Assembly: GCA_019802505.1 (NCBI GenBank)
Contig: JAFMOC010000076.1
Span: forward strand, 1,474,001 to 1,538,000
Length of the DNA stretch: 64,000 bases
Direction: 5' to 3'
Origin: Corydoras sp. C115
Taxonomy: Eukaryota; Chordata; Actinopteri; Siluriformes; Callichthyidae
Every line of letters starts with the position of its first letter. Position 1 is the first letter of the stretch. The notes beneath the pieces are model-generated. The model was given only the letters and a program-made list of their open reading frames with translations, did no database searches and was not told the DNA's origin. A program made the position numbers and the translations under genes. Below are positions 1 through 12,257 of the stretch, in pieces.

Positions 1-13
1 GTCAGAAAGCCAG
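1..13 (+). CDS. igsf3: Possible 3' tip of an upstream igsf3 exon
   Basis: The window opens with 13 bases followed by a strong splice donor (CCAG|gtaagag). If this is an exon end, it finishes in phase 1, and the next igsf3 exon at 6442 starts with the two bases needed to complete a valine codon. The joined reading would run ...VRKP-VVKLQVEE, which is plausible for a linker into an Ig domain. Only 13 bases are visible, so the call rests on donor quality and phase agreement. Confidence 0.4.
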
Positions 14-3000
14 GTAAGAGTGTTTTAGATGGTAAAGTTTTAGTTTAATACTAAAGTGTAAATATAAACTAAATATAACATTTATTTCAGCACCATTTCT
101 ATGAACCCATTATACTTTCTCCATGTACAGGTAGTAGTGCATGGAGAAAATAGGTATATAGATTTCCATTGCAAACCTCATTTTTTGAGGTTTGCAATGG
201 ACACACTTTTGCAGTAATGCAATAAAAGCTGAAGTCTATAATTCGTTAAGTTAATTGAACCTTTATTTAACAGACAAAAGTATAAAGAAAGATTTTCACC
301 ATTTTTGTAATTTTTTTTTATTAAATATAAACAAATTTAGAATTTGAGGCTTGCAATCTACCCAAAATTAGATTAGGATTTCTTTCCATTCTTTAAGCCT
401 CTCAAAGCCCTAAACTGCAAAACAGTACTTTTTCTCTTTATCACAATTAACTATACTCTTTTTTTAAAGAAAACAGATCTGGATCACAATCAAGCACTAT
501 ATTTTTATGCAGTCACAGTGTTTTAACTTGTACAGAATGAGACCTGTTTTGACTGTTTTGACCTGTTTTGACCTGTTTTGTCTCTCCATTATATCTTAGT
601 ATAAACATTTGCATTAAAAGTACCATTTTACCAAAATATAGACCAGATATACTCTTGACAATGATACACCACCACACAGAAGCTGGCTTTTATAGTTTTC
701 ATTGGTAACTGTCAGGATGGTCTTTTTAATCTTTAGTACAAAGATTACAGCATATTTTTCCAAAAATGTTTCCACTGTCTTTTGGGCCATCTCGGATGAC
801 TTTGGAGCCAGAGAACTGACCCAATATTAATATGCATTTCACTCTGCGTAATTCATCTTTAGGGGCAGTTATTGATGCAGCAGGAGTCTTGTGTTAAGTA
901 ATAGTGAGTGCTCCTGAAGTGATGTAACTATGTCCATCACTGTTGCATGACATTTCTTAATGATAACACACATGTATTAGCATATTAGTGTTTCCTCCCT
1001 AAGCTGACTGATGCTTCTGTCATAACGTTTTGCCTATTTTTTTGCCTCTGTTCCAACTCAGAGTATGATTTAAGCCTCACTGCTGCCTTTTTTAAAATAC
1101 AAGCTACAGGATCTGGAAATGAATTCTGTGTAAAAATTTAACTACACAACTGCCATTGACAGTAAACTTTAATTTTCAGTATTTAGTTTACGAGACATTT
1201 TGTATAACCAAATATGGGAGATGATGTCAATGTAGTAGCTTGTTGTGTGAGTTTATTTCTTTTTAGCTAATGAATATAATTTTTTTTATGTTGCTGTAAT
1301 ATTCAAGTAGTTAACATGCAGATGGTTTACTACCATAATACCTGGAATTCTTGCCCATACTAGGCTAATGCATGGGTTGTTTTTATGTTGGCATCTACTC
1401 AAATATCAGCCTACTGCCTAAGGCAGGCTCAGGGTGGCATTTGTCATGTAGTAGGTGTGTGTTCTGTTTCTATGGGCACCCATAGCCATCTGCCTCCTCT
1501 GGCACCAAAAGGATTAGAGAGAGTGGCCTGGAATTATCCTTCTCCAGAGAAAAGTGTGGCATGCAGCCACACGGCCTAGGCTAAGTCATTCATCACAGTA
1601 TATGTGTTTGTAGTTGTATCACAGAGAAACACCCTTTAAAGGCATACATACCTTGGTAGTCACAGCTACTGTGTGTGTAGCACATTGAAAAGATGTGCTC
1701 ATGTTGCTTTTAAGAAAATGAAACAAAATATTCAATCTGATAATGACCTGCTGAGAAGTTCACATTGCTCTAGCACCAACCATGATCATCTCACTGCAAG
1801 AAAATGATACCTAACTTTGTAACTGCTTGCTTATCTTTATTTTTATTGAAACCTGTGGCTCATCCAACATATCCACAATCCTCTGGTGCCCCAGTATGCT
1901 TTCAATGCAGCTAAGTAGCTGTGCCATTTTTTATCTTCTTGTACTTGAAGATTTTTGTCTTCTCATTTGTAAGTTGCTATGGACAAAAACATCTGCTAAA
2001 TGTAAATGTTAAATAGAAAATGCTTGTTGAATATATTAATAGAGAAGATCTACTAATTTTAATATTTGACTGTTTAATAGCAAGTACTCATAATTACAAC
2101 AGCAGTTTGAATACCAACTTAATTGAAGCCACTCACTTTAAATTCATCTCACAACACTATAAAACACATCTAATTATTAATTCCAGAAACAGAATTTACT
2201 CTTCTAAGCTGGGTGCCACTAGCACATCCCCAATAGTGCTGAAAATGATCTATTTATTTCATTATTAGTTATGTGGATGTAATATCCCTAAGCCAGGCCA
2301 ACCGAATTGTGCTGGGGCTCAGATATAGAACATTAAGTATGTTGAATGTTCTATAGATACAAAATTTTAATTAGTAAATCACAGATAAGAGTTAATGTTA
2401 TGAAATTATGCAATTAAAGAATATATATATTTTTTTTTTCTTTTGTTAAACCCTGTGTTGAAACTAAACCACTTTTATATTCGTGTTAGCTGCCCAGCTG
2501 TTAAAGATAACAGGAGACTGTATAAATCACACAGTGTCTCAGATAAATTCTCATTTCATAAGCACCCCTACCCTAAAATATAAGCACAAAACTCTATGCC
2601 TAATCTTAAATATACACATACACATTTTCATTCTTTTTTTTTCTCATTGTGGTCAGTGGATTACTGCAGCCTTTCTCAGACCTCATATTCAGTTATTCAG
2701 GAAAAAAAAAATGTCCAGGACAACTGACCAGTCTAGTGCATGGTGAAAAATTACTAAACAATTAAACTAGGGCACCTTAGGTTGTGGGGGTGGATCTGCA
2801 AGAAACCCATGAAGCAAATATCAAACTGGGAGTCATAAGCTGTATGTATGCAGTATGTTGCCATTGTCCCCAACATACATGCACAGTCACAAACGTCACA
2901 AAATGCTGATAGTTGAGATGGTTTGCAAGTTCTCTACTTAATCTTAAACCCTCAAAAAATTTAAATAATTTATCAATCTAGCTTTACACCCCAGACAAAC

Positions 3001-3673
3001 ACAAAATATGCTTATGTAACCTGAAATATCTTTAATCCAGCTGTTATGTTTCATGCCATTTAATTACTAATGGCAATATTTAGTTTATGGCCCTCTTGGG
3101 CATACAAAATCTGTATCTCCCTTCTTTTAAGCTGCAACTCATGGACAACAATAGACTTTATTGCTTTATGTCTAATTCCATATATTATTTGTAGTCAATA
3201 TTTGTATGCACTATTTTATCATATATTCCTATATCATTTTATTTAGTTACCCTTAGTCCCCTCGTTGATAATTATATATGATGTAATTCATTCACTTTGA
3301 CACAGTTTCTTTACTGGAACATAAATGGTCTCCCTAAAAATGGTTTTATGCCATAAAAATGTATGAAGGGGATAGTAGCAGTAACACCTACTTTACATTC
3401 CTAGGTTTTGATGTATGATTTGTCCCCAGGCAGTCCATCCAAATCCCCATCCGTTTATACTTTTGCTCACAAACTAACTATAATATTCAGTTATTAGTTT
3501 TGGAGCTCAACCCAGTACTTAATTTGATATTCAGTGTAACAAATGTATTTAAAAAGATTGCTGCAGCATACAACACCTAACCCTCCAATTTGAACACAGT
3601 GCCTAAGGAAATGCCTCTGCTCACTGGAGAATTTCATTATTTTTGAGCATCATATCACAGAATGCACATTTCC

Positions 3674-3678
<5 letters not shown>
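14..3678. other. igsf3 intron, upstream part
   Basis: AT-rich sequence with no exon I can recognise. Short open frames here lack splice context and family motifs. Its only recognisable content is a short LINE/SINE tail near 1955-2012. It is read as intron because igsf3 coding sequence follows at 6442. Confidence 0.55.
1955..2012 (+). repeat. SINE/LINE 3' tail motif
   Basis: The segment resembles the tail found on many fish SINEs and their LINE partners (TGTAAGTTGCT..GGA, then TCTGCTAAATGTAAATG). No head or target duplication is visible, so it is a truncated remnant. Confidence 0.5.

Positions 3679-3733
<55 letters not shown>
3679..3733. repeat. (AT)n microsatellite
   Basis: A long uninterrupted AT dinucleotide run. 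It continues on the far side of the Tc1 element (5351-5390), showing that the transposon landed inside one TA-rich repeat. Confidence 0.95.
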
Positions 3734-3736
<3 letters not shown>

Positions 3737-5347
3737 TTGTGATCAAATTTATTCAACCCCCACTGAAATAAAGTGTTTTGGCCAGTTTGACATCGATTTG
3801 GATCATTTCAGTCATCTTATTTACAATTATATCAAAGAGGCACTTATAAATTAGACAAATATAACATAATATTTATGATGGAATAACCACAAATGTCTTT
3901 ACTGTGCTCACATCATTATCAGTTTATTCAACCCCCTAGTGACATTATTTTTCAGTACTTAGTACAACATCCTTTTCCAGTTATGACAGCTTTCAAGCGT
4001 GAAGCATAGCTTGACACAAGTGTCTTGCAGCGACCTATGGGTATCTTAGCCCATTCTTCATGGGCAAAAGCCTCCAGTTCAGTCACATTCTTAGGCTTGC
4101 GCACTGCAACTGCCTTCTTTAGGTCCCACCAGAGGTTCTCAATTGGATTTAAGTCTGGTGATTGCGATGGCCACTCTAGAATGTTCGAGCCTTTCATGTT
4201 CAACCATGCTCTAGTGGACTTGGATGTGTGCTTCGGATCATTGTCCTGTTGGAAGGTCCAACGTCTCCCAAGCCGCAGGTTTGTGACTGACTCCATCACA
4301 TTTTCCTCCAAGATCTCCTGGTACTGAAGGGAATTCATGGTACCCTGCACACGTTGAAGCTTTCCTGTACCATTAGAAGCAAAACAGCCCCAAAGCATAA
4401 TTGACCCCCCGCCATGCTTCACAGTAGGCAAGGTGTTCTTTTGTTCATAAGCCTGGTTCTTCCTCCTCCAAACATAGCGCTGGTCCATTGTCCCAAACAG
4501 TTCTAATTTAGTTTCATCTGACCACAGTACACTGTCCCAAAACCTTTGTGGCTTGTCCACATGACTTTTGGCATACTGCAGTCGACTTTTCTTGTTCTTT
4601 GGAGTCAGCAAGGGTGTGCGCCTGGGAGTTCTGGCATGGAGGTCTTCGTTACGCAGTGCGCGCCTTATTGTCTGAGCTGAAACTTCAGTGCCCACATCTG
4701 ACAGGTCTTTTTTCAGTTCCTTAGCAGTCACGCGGGGATTTTTCTCCACATTACGCTTCAGGTAGCGCACAGCACTCGCGGTCAGGATCTTCTTTCTGCC
4801 ACGACCAGGTAACGTTTCCACTGTGCCCTTTAACTTGAACTTGCGAATGATACTTCCGATAGTGTCTCTTGGAATATTTAACAACTTCGCAATCTTTTTA
4901 TATCCATTGCCATTCTTGTGAAGAGCAATAACCTCTTCTCTTGTCTTCTGGGACCATTCTCTTGCCTTCACCATGCTTGTAAACACACCAGTAGATGTCT
5001 AGAAGGAGCTGAGTATCACAGTCCTTTTAAATCTGCCTAATTGGTGCTTATCATGCTTGATTGCTGCTCGTTGACATCCACAGGTGTTTTCAATACCTGA
5101 TTGAAAACACTGGAATGAACCTCTGTTCTTATGAGTGGTAGTTGTAAAGGGGTTGAATAATTGTGTCAATGAAGAAATCACAAAAAGGCCATTTAATACT
5201 TTATGACAAAAACAATTGATGCTATCTTAGTTGCATTTAGTTCTTTAACAAGTCCTTGTAAGATTTCATTATGAACACAATTACAAATGTGCACTGAATT
5301 CCATAAAACCCTTCGCAGCATTGGGGGTTGAATAAATTTGATCACAA

Positions 5348-5350
<3 letters not shown>
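3734..5350 (-). mobile_element. Complete Tc1 transposon, copy 1
   Basis: A 1617-bp Tc1 element with terminal inverted repeats beginning CAGTTGTGATCAAA and a TA dinucleotide on each side. The outer TIR match is about 29 bp. A related motif (TTATTCAACCCC) recurs inside each end, near 3923 and 5150, which gives the inverted/direct-repeat layout used by many fish Tc1 elements for transposase binding. The element carries one uninterrupted transposase gene on the minus strand. A second copy, nearly identical by eye, lies at 26206-27821, so the family moved recently. Copy 1 lies in the igsf3 intron inside an AT repeat. Confidence 0.95.
3952..4986 (-). CDS. Tc1 transposase, full length, DD34E
   Basis: A 344-codon uninterrupted transposase of the IS630-Tc1-mariner superfamily, a cut-and-paste enzyme that excises its element and inserts it at TA. 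Residues 1-55 look like the first helix-turn-helix, then a GRPR-like basic hinge (GRGRKK, residues 61-66) and a second DNA-binding domain to about residue 125. The catalytic acidic residues are all present: D157 in WSDETK, D248 in FQQDNDPKH and E283 in NPIEN, with exactly 34 residues between the last two. The length is normal for the family. The start used gives MFTSMVKARE; translation could instead begin at the nearby second Met (MVKARE). No frameshift or stop is present, so the protein could be functional. Whether it is expressed cannot be told from sequence. Confidence 0.94.
   Translation of the reverse strand: MFTSMVKAREWSQKTREEVIALHKNGNGYKKIAKLLNIPRDTIGSIIRKFKLKGTVETLPGRGRKKILTASAVRYLKRNVEKNPRVTAKELKKDLSDVGTEVSAQTIRRALRNEDLHARTPRRTPLLTPKNKKSRLQYAKSHVDKPQRFWDSVLWSDETKLELFGTMDQRYVWRRKNQAYEQKNTLPTVKHGGGSIMLWGCFASNGTGKLQRVQGTMNSLQYQEILEENVMESVTNLRLGRRWTFQQDNDPKHTSKSTRAWLNMKGSNILEWPSQSPDLNPIENLWWDLKKAVAVRKPKNVTELEAFAHEEWAKIPIGRCKTLVSSYASRLKAVITGKGCCTKY

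Positions 5351-5390
<40 letters not shown>
5351..5390. repeat. (TA)n microsatellite
   Basis: Continuation of the AT repeat that flanks Tc1 copy 1. Confidence 0.93.
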
Positions 5391-5392
<2 letters not shown>

Positions 5393-5904
5393 TTTGTGCT
5401 GAAAACTCTAATCTAGTTACCCCCTGGATTGAGGGAAAGCTCTCATTAAACTGCTTGGGTGCATGGAATCCTGGGATTGCATCAAGAATCGTCTTTAAAA
5501 ACATTAATGGAAAGTTCTTTTCTTCCCTCCCTTTATCTGCTGCCTTTAATCACACATTTTTGTGCTTCATCATGAGCAGGAGCTATAAGGAGGACCTGTG
5601 AAGTCAAAGTGAAAAAAGCTGGCTGTTTTAGTCTAATCACAGCTTAGATGCTCTGAGAGAACCTGTGAAGATTTTAATGAGTGCTAATCAACATTCTTTT
5701 CTGAAGCTGCAATCCTGCACCAAACCCTCCAGTTCTGACACATTTAAGTGTGAAGTCCTGTGTGGAATAACCCCAGTGTCAGTTTCAAATAAGACTATTG
5801 CAAAGCTTTTAGAAGAATATGGCCTGGGCTTGTCAGTTATTCAGTGGTTGCACAGATCACTCTGATTTCTTTGTCTATAAATGTCATAAAGTGATCAAAT
5901 AATG

Positions 5905-6100
5905 AATCTATATATATAAAGATGAACGTCTGTGTGTGTTCTCTATATAAATCCACACCATTGCTTCGATTATCACAAAATTTGACATACTTACTCATCG
6001 GGACCCTGTGGAGGTTTTATTTTAGTAATCTTTAGCGAACTGTCAACCAAGCACCCTGCAGTTTGGGCATCATTCTGTCATTGCTGACAGATGTGACGAC
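5905..6100 (+). repeat. Possible old dispersed repeat
   Basis: The stretch starts with TCTATATATAAAGATGAACG and continues with a GTCTGTGTGTG-type motif and an 'ACAAAATTTGACATAC' phrase. This wording recurs in dispersed repeats of many animal genomes. I cannot assign a class, and no termini are visible. Confidence 0.3.
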
Positions 6101-6441
6101 TTGATTCATGGGTGTGTACTTTAACAACAGTACCACGAAAAAACTGTATTAATGTTTCAGACAATACTAGCATAATGATTAGATACATCACAATATTTTA
6201 TCATTAACCGCACATGCCTTACAGATATTTTAAAATTCAATACAGTATGTCAGCCGAAACACTGAAAATCGTTTTATTTAAATATTTGACAGAAAAAGAA
6301 TCAACTAATCACAGACCCTTATTTTTATTTATTTATTTCACATAATTTCACAACTTTTTCAGAGGTGGGGTTAGTACTTTTTCCTGTGCTCTTCAGGTCT
6401 GAAATCTGTTCTTTTATTCTCTCTGTGTTCTTTCATGACAG

Positions 6442-6858
6442 TGGTTAAATTACAGGTGGAGGAGATGAGGTCTAACATCACAGTGCTTGAATCTGGGTCA
6501 ATCAGACTCAGCTGCCGCATATCATCTCAATCCTCTAAAGACTCCCGCTTCTCGGTGTCATGGTACATGTCCCGCTTTGAGAGAGAAGGTGAACAGGAAT
6601 GTGTGTTCTCCATTGGCCATGATGCTGTGTTTGGTAATGGCAACTGCAGTCCAATGGAGGAACTGAGTCCGAATTCTCGGCTGCAGTTTGAGCGCACAAC
6701 ATTGGATGTGTACAGCCTGACCATTCAAAGGGCCAGTCTGGAAGACACAGGCAACTACTACTGTCATGTGGAGGAGTGGCTACTCAATCCCCGTAGCTCC
6801 TGGTATCGGCTTGCCACCAACAGTTCTGAAGCCACTATTGTGAATGTCCTTGAACAAG
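6442..6858 (+). CDS. igsf3: igsf3 penultimate coding exon (Ig-V domain)
   Basis: This 417-nt exon encodes the last extracellular Ig-V domain of immunoglobulin superfamily member 3, a single-pass membrane protein of the EWI family (IGSF3, PTGFRN, IGSF8, CD101). The acceptor is ..CATGACAG|TG and the donor is ACAAG|gtatac. Visible Ig-V hallmarks are the B-strand cysteine (LSCRIS), the C-strand Trp (VSWYM), and the F-strand DTGNYYC with its second cysteine. Extra cysteines (QECVF, GNCSP) fall in the middle strands. NIT and NSS are potential N-glycosylation sites. The phase-1 end joins cleanly to the exon at 10102, whose C-terminus identifies IGSF3 specifically. Other family members are less likely for that reason. 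Confidence 0.93.
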
Positions 6859-7342
6859 GTATACTATGTGTTTTATAATACTCAAGTGATCCACTTCTTT
6901 GGTATCTGACTGTGTTCCAAGGCATGCTGTTTAAGCAAATCTCAAGTTTTTTAAGCTCATCATATTTTTATATGAGGTAAAACCAAAGTTCCACTGGCTG
7001 ATTTTTTTTGTTTTCAAATTTGCTATTTTATTTGAATATTTAAACTTTTACAAGTTGCCTATTAACCACTGCATCATTATAGAATTTTAAAGCTAAAAAG
7101 TCTGGAAAATAGCAAAACTGTGTAGGGCTGTGCCAACATTTTGGGCTCCTGATGGTATTACGGTTAAAGAGCTTACTTATGGACATTAGGGTTGAGGGTC
7201 GCTCATGTTTGAAACCATAACCTTCAGATAAATAGCCCAAAACCCAAAACACTCGGTTTCCACGCACTTCTGGGCTAGATAGAAACACTTCTGTTAAAAT
7301 AAAGACACATAGCATTAATGCATTTATTGATTTTACAGTTCA

Positions 7343-7477
7343 TCCTACCATCCGTTATCTTCCCCTTAATCCTCTACTATGATTGCAGGGGGAAGTTCCC
7401 CATGTCCATCCAGGGGAGAAAGTTTTCGGGCGCTGGGCAGATACACCTAGGACAGGGCCCCAGTCTATCGCTGTGTA
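7343..7477 (-). mobile_element. tRNA-derived SINE, 5'-truncated
   Basis: The 3' half of the window's common SINE, on the minus strand, starting from a degraded CATCC tail and containing the conserved CATCCAGGGGAGAA and GGGCGCTGGGCAG blocks. It is flanked by a perfect 13-bp target duplication (ATTTTACAGTTCA at 7330-7342 and 7478-7490), which shows insertion by target-primed reverse transcription. Confidence 0.85.
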
Positions 7478-9524
7478 ATTTTACAGTTCAATGTGTTCAA
7501 TCAACTATCTACAAAAGTCTCATTGTAGAAGTGAATATACTTGTATTAAATGTTCACTACCTGCACAACTTTCTCTAAAAAATCTCCACATTTGAAAACT
7601 TTGATAAACATTGTTACAGTTATAATATTTCATTATTTGCATGTTATTGCTTTTATTTGTATTTAAACCACACAGACATCATTCAACACATAACTCCAGA
7701 ACTGTTCTGGACAAAATCATGGGTGCCTTTTACTTAATATTTGGTAGCACTCATTTGAGATCAAAACTAAAATCAATAATTTCCTGTAACCATCAAAACA
7801 TTTTTTTCTTAGCTAAAATATTAACCACCTTTTTTGGGTGTCCTATAAGATTTTGTTCTTGAAAAATTACTGGCTACTTCAGAACACTTTTAAATTACTT
7901 CTTTGATTTTTTTCAAATGTGAATTGTTTCACTATACTGCCGAAGGACACATGATCTCACACAGAGGCCCAGCTTTCTGAGACTGGTTATACACAATCTG
8001 ATAGTCTTGAGATTTGATGTTACCATGCACATTGTCAAGACAAAACATATTAAACCTCTTGATGAAGATTTATCCTCAAATAAAATCCAGTTTGGCATTT
8101 TCATGTTTCTTTATCATCAGTAAATAGTGAACAGTTGATTTAGGTTCGATAGCCACAATTTGAACAATTATTGTAGCCTTCAATCAGATTATCCTTTTCT
8201 TTTATGGCTGGGTTACATACAATGTCATGATTATAAATCGCACGGCCATTTATTGTATTTATTTAGGAGAAATCAATGTAATGTTTTCACAATGTCTGGT
8301 ATTTAAAAGTATATGAAAAGATAGTTAATCAGGAAAAAAAATCCAGTTTTTCAAGGCACATTGAGTTACAATACAAAGCTAATTACTCATCGGTAAACTA
8401 ATTTAAAATGATGTGAACACATCTGGATGAGGTAATTCTGTGAGAGATGTAACAGAACATACTGCAATTTCAACTCCAGTTAATAACTTTTTTTATCTTG
8501 TCATCATAAAAGATATAATAACAAAGCTACCTGCAGAAGTGAGAAAAGTACTTGCATACAGATCTAAGTGCAGTCTAAATACGATTTTTTTTCTTTTATG
8601 AGCGATCAATGTTTCTATTGGTGTTGAAATAATTAAATGTGAATAAAAAACAGAATTCACAGTTAATCATGCTTAAAATGTAAAAGTCTAAAAACTTCAG
8701 GAACTTTTTAAATACCATACCAACAGGCACGGATGAAATGCACACTCTATTTTTAAGTGCAACCTCCTTAAATAAAATATAATGCTCCATCATGTTGAGA
8801 GCTGCTCCTCTCTGAAACTCTACTCTTATCAGTAGTTTAAGTTTAGACTGTGGTTTTGAACTTGTACAGACACAGCACTGGTTTATCAGAGAACCCTTAC
8901 TTTGATAGCCCATTTTGCTTTCCAACTGAATTACATGCCATGTGAACACTGAACAAGATGAGAAGAATCCTGATCCACACAGTCACTACTTAGTAAGCAT
9001 GAGGTGATTTGTAATTGTTCATTTAGAAAGCTGTACTTCATAAACAATTAATTGACATTTTTGACTCCTTGAAAGGTAGAGGCAGTTTCTGTGTGTAACA
9101 TAAAAAAAAAAACTCAAGATGTTGCCAACCACCCCAGAATAATATGATGATGATTATGGCCCTTTGTTCCCTACACGTATAGAGTACGTGCATATACATG
9201 GCAATGTTTCTGATTTTATAATGAAAATTTAAACAGATTTGTTTGAACATTTAAAAAACATTATCAAACAAGACAGAAAAACAGACCACTATCCAAAACA
9301 TTCCTGACAGATATTTAACAGCATTTCTTTGAAAAACAAGAAACCTGAAAGTAATAATATAGTTTTTTTATGTTGTTTGTGTTGTGTTGTAGAAATAAAT
9401 TAAATAAAATTTAAATTAGATTAAAACCAATATAAGGTCGAGCTTTATAGATTTCTAACTCTATAAAATATTTCCTAGTTTAAATCTCTTTAATGACTGG
9501 ATACCTTTTCACCCTCCTCTGTAT

Positions 9525-9602
9525 CTGCTGCTGAGAAATGTGAATTTTCCCATTGTGGGACAAATAAAGGTTTATCTTATCTTATCTTATCTTATCTTAG
9601 CT
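9525..9602 (+). repeat. Retroelement 3' tail with (TTATC)n
   Basis: A CCATTGTGGGACAAATAAAGG motif (shown here in part) leads into five TTATC/TCTTA units. This combination is a familiar 3' end of fish non-LTR elements with short tandem tails. Only the end is preserved. Confidence 0.55.
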
Positions 9603-10101
9603 TAAAGGTTTGTGAAACCAATATTTTTATACATTTCATACATTTATTATCTTGCCATACAAGTGTCATGTGGACTTACGAACTTCGACATTAGACATTG
9701 TAAAAGGCCTTTAGATGAATATAAGTCACATTAAATCTTTATATGAACTGATAAATTATACTACTTGCTCTTGGCATGATCTTGATTAGGAAAGGGAATC
9801 ATGATCATGTTGTGAGGATCAAATTTTGAGTCCTGTTCTTTAAATTAAACAAGGCACCCACTCACAATTAATTGTCACCCTACTGATTAAAAGATTTTGA
9901 CATTAATTTCACTATTAAATTATTTGCTAATCATAAAGGTTCCCACTCTTTTACCACTTACAGATATGTTGGGTAATTTTCCTCTCAATAAATAAATGGT
10001 TATTAATACCACAGAGTTGCTTTTACAGTAGAAAATAATGATAATAAGCAGTTTTTATAGCAATGTGCTTTAATACATCTTATCTTTTTATTTCTTTCTA
10101 G

Positions 10102-10352
10102 TCTCAACCTTGCAGTCAGTGGTGTGCTCCAACAACTCGCTCTTCTATTTTGTCTTTTTCTACCCCTTTCCAATCTTTGGAATCCTGCTCATTGCTGTAC
10201 TGCTCGTACGCTACAAGAGTCGCAGCTCCAACAAGAATCAGGAGGGCAAGAACGGGGCACCACTGCTGTGGATCAAAGAACCCCACCTAAGTTATTCGCC
10301 CACGTGCTTGGACCCCCCAGCTCTGAGCCTTCATCCTGGATCAGTGGAGTAA
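10102..10352 (+). CDS. igsf3: igsf3 last coding exon (membrane segment and tail)
   Basis: The acceptor TTTCTAG|TC restores a valine codon with the preceding exon. The exon encodes a short juxtamembrane stretch with a Cys and an N-glycosylation site (CSNNS), one hydrophobic membrane span (FYPFPIFGILLIAVLLV), basic stop-transfer residues (RYKSRSSNK), and a short cytoplasmic tail containing PLLWIKEPHL and SYSPTCLDPPALS. The stop codon TAA is at 10350-10352. These tail motifs are what I know of vertebrate IGSF3, so the assignment is firm. The membrane-proximal cysteines fit the palmitoylation and tetraspanin association known for EWI-family proteins. That part is family knowledge and is not proved here. 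Confidence 0.95.
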
Positions 10353-10953
10353 AGAGGATAAGAGGCAGCACCCTGTCTCACTCATCCTCAATCTTTTTCT
10401 CCGTTTGTTGCTATCTCTCCTGTTCCTCAGGAGCGTTCTGGGTTCCTGCCTTCAGCCCTGTTAATCCCTCCATATGGCTGACTGAATTTGTCTTCAGTTC
10501 ATGTGGCCATGTCTACAGTGGCCACTGGTGGAAAAGCCTAGACGTTCGGTTCAGTTGTTTATTTCAAAGAATTTGTCTTTATGTCATTTTTACTCCCGAT
10601 ATCAGATTCTTGATCATAATCTTAAATTACCTTCTTCTGAGCAGAAGTGCCTGGGATGATGCATCTTCTTCGAGAATTTTGTATAATTTTAGTCCCTTTT
10701 TCAAATGTGTCGGATAGACTTAATTCTTCAACACATGAAGGCTGATGATCTTTAAGTATTATTTGTTCTCCTGTGGATCTTTATTTTTAATGGACTGGCT
10801 GGTTAGCCACTGGTCTGTAACAGCTTCAAGCAGAAATACTACATAGGCTGAGAAGTGTGATCTTTCCAGCAGTGAAAGGTTTGCAATGTTTTTCGCCTTC
10901 GTGATTGGGCGTGTGGGACATTGCTGATCTGAAACCAGTATCTGTTTGAACTA

Positions 10954-10959
10954 AATAAA
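10954..10959 (+). terminator. igsf3: Candidate proximal poly(A) signal of igsf3
   Basis: A canonical AATAAA about 600 bp after the stop codon. It could give a short-UTR form. Confidence 0.4.
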
Positions 10960-12238
10960 CAGAGCTAAGATTAAGTACTTACTCACCACTGAGTGTAGTA
11001 ACACTGCATGGTGTCAAACTCATGTTCACTGCCAAAGACCTTCTTCCACCTGTACTCATGCTGATTCTCAGCCACTGAGAACTAACAAACCTGCCCATTT
11101 CCTCTAACTGTTGTGATTGACTAAGTTCCATTACATTTATTTACATAAGACTTTTGACAGCTGACCTGCAGTTTCATTGCTAGTGCTAAGGTGCTCTGCT
11201 AGCCAGTGTTTTGCTTTGGTTGACATTGTGCAAAGTTCTTTTTTTCTCTCTTTGAAGTAGGGTAGAAGATGTGACACACTCCACTGAAAACCTTCTTATT
11301 CCAGATTGCTAGCTTCTCAAGTATTAAACTGCATTAGTATACTGTTAGAATTGTTGCAATTATTTCCTTCAACTGTGAATAATTCAGTTGTGGCACCAAT
11401 GACACTGTAGTGATGCGATGAGTGGAGACTAGTATATTGTTTTGATGAAGAACAGCAATTGAACTTAACATGGTCATATGTCTCTTTATCATTCCCCCCC
11501 AGATAATAAAGAAAATAACTTAAACCTACTTGCCAGTTTTAAAAGAACATCCTGGTAATACACAACATTGCTAGTGTTATGTGGGGTCTGTAGTAGTGAT
11601 CCCGAAGTATCCTAGAGATATTTTGTAAATATGGATTTTAAGGTCTTTTTATGAAGTTGTGTTATATGTAGTCTCAAGTGCAACACTTAGTGGTAAAATC
11701 TAGAATCATTAGGGGATCTACATGTAGACACTAGTGGGAACACTCTTGGGATAATGGATAGGATATGTACTGCCAAAGTTTGCCAATCAATATACTACCA
11801 TATTTAACTATGCTATGTTAGATTATTGAAAGACAAACAATTTTCTTGTTTATGTAGTTACAAGTGTGAGATGACACCATGTGAACTATAGCTTTGTATG
11901 TTTATCTGTCTCAGATTTTTTTGTCTTTTCAGCACTATTTAGTGCAAACATAAAACACTGATCTTTTCTAAAACACAACTCCATGCCACATTGTAAACAT
12001 GTTGAAAATAATTGTAAACTAAGCAATTGATAGTAAATGATTGGCAAATGGCATAATTAACTCAATATATATTGAACATTTTATTTTCTTAACTGCATCG
12101 TAAATAGAGCTCTTTGGTAAAAGTCATAGAAACACACTGGACAGCTTATAAATCCATCATAGAGGAAACACATAGAATAACACATTTGCACCTAAAGGCA
12201 AGTCTCCTGATTCACATGTCTTTGCACACTCGGGTGGC

Positions 12239-12257
12239 GGGGGGGGGGGGGGGGGGG
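12239..12257 (+). repeat. Poly(G) tract
   Basis: A run of 19 G within the proposed igsf3 3' UTR. In RNA it could form a quadruplex. Length errors are likely in such tracts. Confidence 0.8.

Larger units (their letters stand above)
6859..10101 (+). other. Last igsf3 intron
   Basis: A 3.2-kb GT-AG intron between the last Ig domain exon and the membrane exon. It contains a 5'-truncated SINE (7343-7477) and a LINE-like tail with TTATC repeats (about 9525-9602). I see no further exon; the remaining AT-rich sequence (7500-9520) shows no recognisable structure. Confidence 0.85.

Noticed and set aside
4025..4327. 100-codon + strand frame, repeated at 26498-26800
   Set aside because: Antisense shadow of the Tc1 transposase.
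10124..10717. 197-codon open frame overlapping the igsf3 last exon
   Set aside because: It reads the igsf3 exon in another frame and runs into the UTR. The frame ending at 10352 has the recognised membrane segment and tail.
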